DNA of 64,000 bases from Methanococcoides sp. AM1 (GTDB lineage Archaea; Halobacteriota; Methanosarcinia; Methanosarcinales; Methanosarcinaceae), in assembly GCF_900774055.1 (NCBI RefSeq), contig NZ_CAAGSW010000006.1, forward strand, positions 86,096 through 150,095, in the 5' to 3' direction. The notes beneath the pieces were generated by a model. That model had not been told where the DNA came from and did no database searches. It saw nothing but the letters and a program-made list of their open reading frames with translations. Every line of letters begins with the position of its first letter. Positions within the stretch are counted from its first letter, which is position 1. The position numbers and the translations under genes were made by a program. Shown piece after piece: positions 58,046 through 64,000 of this stretch.

Positions 58046-58760
58046 AACAAACAAGAAGGACATCCCGGAACTTGAAGATCTGGTAGAGATGACAGTGAAC
58101 ATCGATCAGGAGCTCATTAAAGATTGTTCTGACTCGGGTGCTCGCACAGATGAAGCTAAGACGATCTACATGACAAGTCGTCGCATTGCTCACGACCTTA
58201 TAGTTAAGGGAGAAAAGGAAACTCCTGAAGAACGTGTAACTCAACGTTGTGTGATCTCCACAGGAGACCCATCAGTTGCAGATATCATGTCCTACACCAA
58301 CAATCCTGTAGATGCGGGAGTAGAAGCTATTAAAAATGGAGCCCCTATTTTCGTAGATATCAATATGGTCAAAGCCGGAGTTACAAAGAAAGGACATGAC
58401 TGTGAAGTAATTTGTGTCCTTGATGAAGACCAGAATGCAGAAGTTGCCAAGAAATATGGCATAACAAGAACTGCTGCAGGTTTCCTTATGGCAAGGGACA
58501 GGCTTGAAGGTTCTATTGTAGCTATCGGAAATGCACCATCTGCAGCACTTGCAGTGTGCAGGATGATCGAGCACGGCATCAAACCGGCACTTATAGTAGG
58601 AACACCTGTTGGTTTCGTCAACGCCGCGGAATCAAAGGAAGAAGTCAGAAAGATGGACGTTCCATCTATCACCTGCATCGGAACACGTGGCGGAACACCA
58701 ATGGCAGTTGCTTGTGTTAACGAGCTTGTTGCCATTGCAAAAGAAAAGGACGAGTGTTAA
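58035..58760 (+). CDS. cbiC: Cobalt-precorrin-8 methylmutase
   Basis: CbiC moves the C11 methyl to C12 to give cobyrinic acid. The 241-residue protein has TSRRIAHDL with the conserved His, IGNAPSAALAVCRM, and GTRGGTPMAVACVNEL. An N-terminal charged extension of about 30 residues precedes the core. It closes the operon and is followed by T-rich tracts (about 58776-58796) that could stop transcription. Confidence 0.95.
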   Translation: MTTETNKKDIPELEDLVEMTVNIDQELIKDCSDSGARTDEAKTIYMTSRRIAHDLIVKGEKETPEERVTQRCVISTGDPSVADIMSYTNNPVDAGVEAIKNGAPIFVDINMVKAGVTKKGHDCEVICVLDEDQNAEVAKKYGITRTAAGFLMARDRLEGSIVAIGNAPSAALAVCRMIEHGIKPALIVGTPVGFVNAAESKEEVRKMDVPSITCIGTRGGTPMAVACVNELVAIAKEKDEC

Positions 58761-58859
58761 TACCATACACCGATCTTTTCTTCAATCTTTTTTTATCCTC
58801 ATTATTGGCAGATCAACCTGCTCTTATTACAAACGCATCAATAGCTCATTATAGAGATA

Positions 58860-59510
58860 TTACAACCTTACAAGGACATTGCTATAAAGCATCCACAGCC
58901 CAATAAAGATCAATACTATACCTGCACCTTTTTTGAGATACGAGTCATACTTTGCAATACCATTAAGAACGGAAGACGAGAGATTCGCAGAATATGCTAT
59001 CACAAGCATCGGGATCCCGAGCCCCATTGAGTAAATGAAAAGTAGAAAAGCACCATAGGCAATATCACCTTCGATCGCTACCAGGGTAAGAATCGATGCT
59101 AATATAGGGCCCACACAGGGAATCCATATGATCCCTAGCGACATCCCGAAAAGTAAACCTCCAAGCAGACCTTTTTCTTTTGCACCTATCCCGGAAAAAC
59201 TACCAACCACATTGAAGACACCGAGATCAAAGAGTAGTGTGATTCCGAAAAATATGATCATAAGCCCTGCAAAGAAGCTAAGATACAGAAGATATTGCTG
59301 GAAAAGCGAGCCAAACGCAGATGTTACAACACCCATAACGGTAAATGATATTGTAAGGCCGAGTACTATTGCAATGGGTCTTAAAGGTCCTTTAGAGGTC
59401 GAATAAGCAAATATTGCAGGTAGGAGCGAAAGGACACAGGGAGAGAATATACTGATCAAACCTGCGATAAATGCTGCTAACGGCGTCACCCCTCCAAATT
59501 CCACTTCCAA
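58860..59510 (-). CDS. ccdA: CcdA-type thiol-disulfide exchange membrane protein
   Basis: The 216-residue protein has six membrane segments of the cytochrome c biogenesis protein CcdA/DsbD family, with the conserved FSPCVLSLLPA (Cys) and IWIPCVGPILA (Cys) motifs whose cysteines carry reducing equivalents across the membrane. The start is TTG 59510 or GTG 59504, the latter being well spaced after GGGTGA. It lies 39 bases after a thioredoxin lipoprotein, its likely partner, and may serve haem attachment to the c-type cytochrome of this region. Confidence 0.9.
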   Translation of the reverse strand: MEVEFGGVTPLAAFIAGLISIFSPCVLSLLPAIFAYSTSKGPLRPIAIVLGLTISFTVMGVVTSAFGSLFQQYLLYLSFFAGLMIIFFGITLLFDLGVFNVVGSFSGIGAKEKGLLGGLLFGMSLGIIWIPCVGPILASILTLVAIEGDIAYGAFLLFIYSMGLGIPMLVIAYSANLSSSVLNGIAKYDSYLKKGAGIVLIFIGLWMLYSNVLVRL

Positions 59511-59549
59511 TCACCCAGTAAATTAATATAAAATCGATTCAAAGGAGGG

Positions 59550-60056
59550 TCAATCCTCGGAAACATCCTCCCTGTATTCGATCGCATGATCGAGGATCGT
59601 CTCAAAAGTTCCTTTTTCCATATACCCAAGCACTCTGGCTTTATTGCGATCCAATTCTTTCACACCATCATACCTCATGAACACATATTTCCCATCTTCA
59701 ATGTCAACAATCACAGTGGTATCAGGTATAGAATACACATTGAACTTGCTGGCAAGTCCCGGGGAGAGCGAAGTGTCAATGTGCATAACTGTTGCCCTGC
59801 CTTCATAATCCTCTGCAAGCTCATCGATGACCGGATCCAGTTGCCTGCATGGGGGGCACCAGTCAGCACCTGCTTTGAGAAGAACAGGACCATTTTCAAG
59901 GGCATCATCTATTTGCTGTTGCTCTGTAACAAGGATAGCTGCCCTTTCATCCGAATCTAATGATACTGCATCATCCACAGGAGTTTTATCTGTAACACAT
60001 CCTGCAATAAGGACCACACCCAGGATCAATCCAAGAAGATATATTTTGGACCTCAT
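59550..60056 (-). CDS. Thioredoxin-fold lipoprotein
   Basis: A 168-residue exported thioredoxin: signal peptide with lipobox (VLIAGC), then the active site AGADWCPPCRQLDPV and the cis-Pro region SIPDTTVIV. It is anchored on the outside of the membrane and probably reduced by CcdA downstream. ATG 60056 follows GGTGATGGT. Confidence 0.9.
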   Translation of the reverse strand: MRSKIYLLGLILGVVLIAGCVTDKTPVDDAVSLDSDERAAILVTEQQQIDDALENGPVLLKAGADWCPPCRQLDPVIDELAEDYEGRATVMHIDTSLSPGLASKFNVYSIPDTTVIVDIEDGKYVFMRYDGVKELDRNKARVLGYMEKGTFETILDHAIEYREDVSED

Positions 60057-60225
60057 ACCATCACCAATTAAAGTATGATATAATCTTATTTAAGCAATCA
60101 TTATATTGATACATGAATAAAATAAGTAATATTTCAATTTAAAGGTTTTGCACGATTTTGGAATAAGATAACAAAACCAATATTGACAAAAATAAAACTG
60201 GAAATTATTTAAGAAAACTTAACCT

Positions 60226-60909
60226 TCAGATATCATTAATAACAGCCCACTTCAGGAGAACGCCTTCATCCATTTTTTCCATACTCATAAGTTCCAGTGA
60301 TAAGATATCAGATTCTACAAAACCCACACCATCGACAAGAGTTGGAGCACTGGTACCCCCTATCAACAGGTTACCTACAAATGAATATATCTCATCCACA
60401 AGACCGCTTGATAGCATAGCCCAATTAAGAGTTGCACCACCCTCCACCATTAGACGCTTTATGCCCATGGAGTTCAATTCTGCCATCAGTGCACAGAGAT
60501 CAACCCGCTCTTTACCTGCCCTTATGACCATTGCTTTCTCCTGAAGCATCTCAACCTTATCCACAGGAGCTGAACCTGAGACTGCGATGATACGTTTACC
60601 CTCACCTTTTATGAATATATCTGCATCAAGAGGAGTTCTTGCTTTACTATCAATTACAATACGAACCGGATTTTCATCAGATCCTTTACTCTTGCGGGTA
60701 GCCCGTCGTTCTTCAGACTTTACAGTAAGACTTGGATCATCTGCAAGAATAGTACCTATACCAACCATGATCCCATCCGAAGTTGCACGAAGATCATCCA
60801 TCCGATCAAAGTCCACATCACCAGAAATGCGAACCTGCTTTCGTTCCTTTGTGGAGATCTTACCATCGGCAGACATTGCTGAATTAATGAAAGTAAATGG
60901 CTTATCCAT
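60226..60909 (-). CDS. arfC: 2,5-diamino-6-(ribosylamino)pyrimidinone 5'-phosphate reductase
   Basis: This archaeal RIB7-type reductase acts in riboflavin and F420/deazaflavin precursor synthesis. The 227-residue protein is a RibD C-terminal-like dihydrofolate-reductase fold with NSAMSADGKIST, RATSDGIMVGIGTILADDPSLTV and VEGGATLNWAML. It has no deaminase domain, as expected for archaea. It stands alone between thioredoxin and CBS-protein genes. Confidence 0.93.
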   Translation of the reverse strand: MDKPFTFINSAMSADGKISTKERKQVRISGDVDFDRMDDLRATSDGIMVGIGTILADDPSLTVKSEERRATRKSKGSDENPVRIVIDSKARTPLDADIFIKGEGKRIIAVSGSAPVDKVEMLQEKAMVIRAGKERVDLCALMAELNSMGIKRLMVEGGATLNWAMLSSGLVDEIYSFVGNLLIGGTSAPTLVDGVGFVESDILSLELMSMEKMDEGVLLKWAVINDI

Positions 60910-60976
60910 AACAAACCAACCTATAAAAATAAAGAAAATACTCGCCAGAGACTCAATATCCCTGGCAATCTGAAAA

Positions 60977-61828
60977 TCAATACTTAAGAAGTGCTTTTAG
61001 CAGGTAGCGATCCCTCAAAAGGCCGATGAATTTCTGGTTTGCATCTACAACAGGCATCTGATCTATCCTGTGTCTCTTCATTTTAAGTGCACATTCACTA
61101 ACACCCATGTTGATTGATGCTGTGATAGGGTCTTTCACCATGACCTCTTCCACAGGAACTTCCGGGACTTTGATCCTTGAGACACTATAATAGATGCTCA
61201 TTGTATCCCTCATGCTTTCCCAGGTCCACTCATCGTCATCAGAGCCTGCAGACATGTCTGACATTTCAACAGAATCCTCGATAACACTTGAGCTTATTAT
61301 ATCCCTGTCTGAGATGATACCTACGAGATCAAGAGATGAGTCGATAACAGGAACTGCCTTAACGTGAGCAAGTTCCATATGTCGGGCAACTACAGGGAGA
61401 GGAGTTTGAGACCAAACCGGGCCAACCCCATGGTTAAGATATTCACTGATTGGATCAGTAATATCCAGATCCACCATGCCGCCTACGACATCAGCAACTG
61501 AGATGAGACCCACAAGTTTATCGTCATCAACTACAGGGAGCCTCCTTATACCATGTTTAAGCAGAAGACGTGCTGCAATTGTGATATCCTCATCAGAACC
61601 TATTGTTACAGGGTCACGTGCCATCAACAGTGCCAGTTGTTCCTCAGTGGGATTCTTCAGTAAGTTGGATCGACTTACAATACCGACCACTTTATTGTCT
61701 TTGATAACAGGCAGTCCTGAAACCCGCTTATCTTTCAGAATGGAAAGAACCTCGTCCCTTGAACCGGGAAGAGCTACAGATGCAACATCCTTTACCATTA
61801 CGTCTTTAACGAGTGTGTCCTTAGGCAT
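60977..61828 (-). CDS. Protein with four CBS domains
   Basis: The 283-residue protein is two CBS pairs: repeats begin near residues 5, 67, 127 and 215, with typical VSGLPVIKDNKVVGIVSRSNLL and IRRLPVVDDDKLVGLISVADV text. It has no catalytic domain. Such proteins bind adenosyl ligands (ATP, AMP, SAM) and sense energy or methyl status. GAGGTTT precedes the ATG. It is next to the universal stress protein. Confidence 0.93.
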   Translation of the reverse strand: MPKDTLVKDVMVKDVASVALPGSRDEVLSILKDKRVSGLPVIKDNKVVGIVSRSNLLKNPTEEQLALLMARDPVTIGSDEDITIAARLLLKHGIRRLPVVDDDKLVGLISVADVVGGMVDLDITDPISEYLNHGVGPVWSQTPLPVVARHMELAHVKAVPVIDSSLDLVGIISDRDIISSSVIEDSVEMSDMSAGSDDDEWTWESMRDTMSIYYSVSRIKVPEVPVEEVMVKDPITASINMGVSECALKMKRHRIDQMPVVDANQKFIGLLRDRYLLKALLKY

Positions 61829-61852
61829 GTTCTTTAAACCTCAATATTGATT

Positions 61853-62305
61853 TCATTCGTTTTTATCACTGCGTACAATAAGTACGGGCACTTCTGAGTT
61901 GCGAGTGATCTTTTCGGCCACACTTCCAAGGAGGAACCTGTCAATTCCAGTCTTTCCAAGTGTACCCATTACTATCAGATCAATGTCATTGTTCTTTGCA
62001 AATTCAATAATTTCATGACTGGGGTGACCTTCAAGAACAGCAGATTCTGATTCCAGACCTGCATTTGCTGCAAGCTCTTCAACTCCTTTTGCTGCATCTT
62101 TGCCTTCAGTTTCCAGAAGTTCATACATCATTTCCCATCCTGCATCCATTGGAATCGAAGCAAACGCAGCGGTATCCACTACATAAACAACATACAACTT
62201 TGCCCCACTCAATTTTGCAAATTCAATACCATAAGATATTGCCTTTTTGTTCTTTTCAGAACCATCGGTTGCGATCAATATTTTCTTGTACAATTCGCTT
62301 GTCAT
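61853..62305 (-). CDS. Universal stress protein (UspA family)
   Basis: A 150-residue UspA-fold protein with the N-terminal ILIATDGSEKNKKA and the ATP-binding GTLGKTGIDRFLLGS (G2xG9xGS) motif. Start ATG 62305 (MTSELYKK) follows GAGGGG; an earlier ATG at 62323 lies in the amidohydrolase end. It is 14 bases after the amidohydrolase gene. Confidence 0.94.
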   Translation of the reverse strand: MTSELYKKILIATDGSEKNKKAISYGIEFAKLSGAKLYVVYVVDTAAFASIPMDAGWEMMYELLETEGKDAAKGVEELAANAGLESESAVLEGHPSHEIIEFAKNNDIDLIVMGTLGKTGIDRFLLGSVAEKITRNSEVPVLIVRSDKNE

Positions 62306-62319
62306 ATTACCCCTCGCCA

Positions 62320-63432
62320 TCATTCGTTTGCATGGATTATGGATAAAATATCATCTGGTCTGCCTCTTCTGACTATTCCGCTCACCGGGTCACTTATACC
62401 CTTCAGATTATTGGAAGTGCCATTAAGTATCATAAGATTGGCTTTGTTGCCCTTCTTAATAGAACCTGCATCATTAAATCCCAGTATTGATGCCCCATTT
62501 AGCGTGCACATCTTAAATACTTGTCTATCCTCAAGACCAAAAACCTTGGATAAGATCTCCATTTCAGAGAACATATTAACTGAATTCAACATAACATTAT
62601 CAGTACCAACTGCTACAGTGACATCCAGTTCTAACATTTCGGATATAGGAGCCATACCAACATCAGTTATGAAATTGGAACGAGGACATACCACTATGGG
62701 GATATTCGCATCTGCAACTTCCATCATATCAGATGTTTTTGCCTGTGTCATGTGGATCAGGACATCAGGATCAAGAGAAAGGGCTTTTTCGATATCATCG
62801 TCTGATTTTTCTCCCGCATGGATTGTAAACATCTTGTTATTGCTTTTTGATGCCTTTCTGGACCTACGCAGAAGTTCCATATCAATATCGTTCGTCCCAC
62901 TCATCCCAAGTCCGTCTGCATGTCGAAGGACCCTGCTGATATCAGACAATACTGAATCTATCGAAGAATCTGTTTCTTTCGGCCTTCCGAGAACTATGCT
63001 ATCAATAAGGATATCATCAACGGCCTCTTCAAGTGCGAGAATACCAAGAACCCCGCCTTCCCTGAAATCTGCAAAAGCACAGGTACCGGTTGCTAACATA
63101 TCCTATATAGTTGACCTCATGGAATTCACAAGATCAGCATAGGACGTTTTTTCAAGCAGCCTGTGTTTTAGGCCATCTGGAGGACGTACCAATGAATCAA
63201 GGTCCTTTTTTACCCTGAAGTTCTCACATGTACCAAGTACAGGGTCTTTACAAATGGAATCTCCGATATGCGTATGTGAATTAACAAAGCATGGAGCAAT
63301 GATATTCTTGCTTGTTGTGGACTCTTCACCAATTTCGGTAATGAGTCCATCCTCCACGCAGATATAACCTTCAATCGAATCCAGTTCATCCCCAAAAATG
63401 ATCGTACCAGAAAGTATCTGTTCACAGGACAT
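62320..63432 (-). CDS. Amidohydrolase (cytosine deaminase/chlorohydrolase-like) with in-frame UAG codon 110
   Basis: Both halves form one amidohydrolase of 370 codons: N-terminal part with the metal motif NSHTHIGDS (HxH), TAG at 63105-63103 (codon 110), then DMLATGTCAFADFREGG, FTIHAGE, VVCPRSN and VGTDNVML. The two parts are in the same frame with only the TAG between, and all active-site pieces are intact. In Methanosarcinaceae UAG can encode pyrrolysine, so the full protein may be made by readthrough; otherwise this is a fresh pseudogene. Start ATG 63432 (MSCEQILSG) lacks a strong ribosome binding site. Substrate unknown. Confidence 0.85.
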
Positions 63433-63773
63433 TACAACTAGTAAATATATCCAGTAAAGTAGATATATCCTGCGGAAGCCAAGCCATATCAGCGCTTCTG
63501 GAGCGCGCATCCATTTAGCTTCGCTCAAGAGGACTTTGTATTGGCATGCATATAGGCAGTGAAGTAGAGAAATGATCAGAACATGTCCATCCTGGCGAAT
63601 TAAGGAATATAATCGGAGTGTAGATTATAGAGATCGAATAAACGAACTTCGAATCGGGAAAATCATTATAGCAATTTGACTCTGCAAATTGTGATCCTGG
63701 ATAAAAACATATCAGAAAAACAAAGCCAGAACTAGCAGATCAAAATTAACTAAAGAAAAAGGGTAATAAAGTG
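63433..63773. other. Spacer between 5S rRNA and amidohydrolase
   Basis: This 341-base stretch has no gene that I accept. It contains TATA-like ATATATCTAC/ATATATTTAC elements just upstream of the amidohydrolase start, and one copy of a 46-nt repeat (63488-63533). The remainder is AT-rich. Confidence 0.5.
63488..63533 (-). repeat. 46-nt repeat, copy 1 (3' side of 5S rRNA)
   Basis: Matches copy 2 (63940-63985) at 39 of 46 positions without gaps. It contains an inverted AGCGC/GCGC pair and an AGC-TTC-GCT pair, so the RNA could form two small hairpins. It lies downstream of 5S rRNA in transcription order. Confidence 0.8.
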
Positions 63774-63898
63774 AGCACAGCAGCGACGCAGATTTCCCGA
63801 GGACTCTCGTACCTCAGTACAGTAAGCAACGTGGGCAGGCTTATCTTCTGTGTTCGGAATGGGAACAGGAGTGGCCCTGCCGCTATGGCCGCCGTACT
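63774..63898 (-). rRNA. rrf: 5S ribosomal RNA
   Basis: About 124 nt recognised on the minus strand: helix I pairs GTACGGCGGC with GCTGCTGTGC, followed by GGCCATAGCGGCAGGG, CCATTCCGAACACAGAAG and AAGCCTGCC, the conserved archaeal 5S core. Ends are estimated from helix I. The 23S gene should lie beyond the right edge if the usual 16S-23S-5S order holds. Confidence 0.96.
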
Positions 63899-63939
63899 CT
63901 AACTCATATTAATGGATGAAAGCCAAGGTCCGAATCCAG

Positions 63940-63985
63940 ATCAGCGCTTCTGCAGCGCGCGACCTTTGAGCTTTGCTCAAGAGGT
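63940..63985 (-). repeat. 46-nt repeat, copy 2 (between 5S and the presumed 23S)
   Basis: Second copy of the 46-nt element. Here the second hairpin is longer and perfect: TTGAGC-TTT-GCTCAA within GACCT/AGGTC (one bulged G). It precedes 5S in transcription order, in the expected 23S-5S spacer. Confidence 0.8.
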
Positions 63986-64000
63986 CAGGATGCTGAATCA

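Noticed and set aside
62339..63142. 267-codon open frame on the plus strand opposite the amidohydrolase
   Set aside because: Ser/Ile-rich low-information protein; the minus-strand frame has clear amidohydrolase motifs.
63774..63898. Protein-coding frames across the 5S region
   Set aside because: The conserved 5S rRNA secondary structure accounts for the sequence.

Overview
The window comes from a methylotrophic, cytochrome-containing methanogenic archaeon of the Methanosarcinaceae; a Methanococcoides-like organism fits best (inference). Evidence: a complete mcrBDCGA operon with the Methanosarcina-type Phe-Gly-Phe active-site segment in McrA, mer next to fpoF (F420H2 dehydrogenase input subunit), a pentaheme c-type cytochrome, archaeal PolD, RpoK/RpoN, archaeal-type ribosomal proteins, mevalonate-route isoprenoid genes and an intron-containing tRNA. 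Almost every gene has a GGAGG/GGTGA-type ribosome binding site. Every intact protein gene I list ends in TAA or TGA; the only TAG lies inside an otherwise intact amidohydrolase gene, which matters because this family decodes UAG as pyrrolysine.

Layout. 1-9.6 kb: 3' part of the PolD large subunit gene, then mmp10 (McrA arginine methyltransferase) divergent from mcrBDCGA, with a structured mcr leader and a clear terminator. 9.8-15.8 kb: proA-proB, a histidine-kinase-like protein that has lost its phospho-acceptor residues, an AI-2E/PerM-type membrane protein and a PHP phosphoesterase. 16-21.5 kb: hflX, an RNase H-like DUF2209 gene ending in a tetranucleotide repeat, and an envelope lipid/glycan group (flippase-like protein, PAP2 enzyme, glycosyltransferase) with an ArsR regulator. 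21.6-33 kb: two tRNAs, the AmmeMemoRadiSam radical SAM gene, and a long leftward block joining isoprenoid synthesis (mvk-ipk-fni-idsA), RNase J and Memo to ribosomal protein and RNA polymerase genes, with an intron-containing tRNA-Pro inside.

33-44.2 kb: serA, then redox and oxygen-defence genes (ferredoxin:disulfide reductase-like protein, F420H2 oxidase FprA, ferritin-like protein, archaeoflavoprotein, rubrerythrin, FNR-type reductase, iron-sulfur flavoprotein, surface pentaheme cytochrome, AhpD-like protein, two DUF2180 zinc-binding proteins), interrupted by inositol-phosphate synthase and DUF429. 44.7-47.3 kb: mer-fpoF-nadM. 48-52.7 kb: an adenylate kinase-like gene and trpDFEG behind a repeated operator-like promoter. 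52.9-58.8 kb: anaerobic cobalamin genes cbiP and cbiT-L-F-G(N)-G(C)-H-C, needed for the corrinoid methyltransfer of methylotrophic methanogenesis. 58.9-63.4 kb: CcdA and a thioredoxin lipoprotein, a riboflavin/F420 pathway reductase, a CBS-domain protein, a universal stress protein and the TAG-interrupted amidohydrolase. The window closes with 5S rRNA (23S presumably lies beyond the right edge) and a 46-nt repeat on each side of it.

Most unusual observations: (1) the single in-frame amber codon in the amidohydrolase; (2) three genes (cbiG-N, the iron-sulfur flavoprotein, the pentaheme cytochrome) with no usable ATG/GTG/TTG but an ATA codon 7-8 nt after a perfect GGAGG, suggesting AUA initiation; (3) a pseudo two-component protein lacking both His and Asp phospho-acceptors; (4) three 10-bp-phased TGTAYA elements at the trp promoter; (5) the 46-nt double-hairpin repeat flanking 5S rRNA. 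I saw no CRISPR array, insertion sequence, prophage or replication origin.
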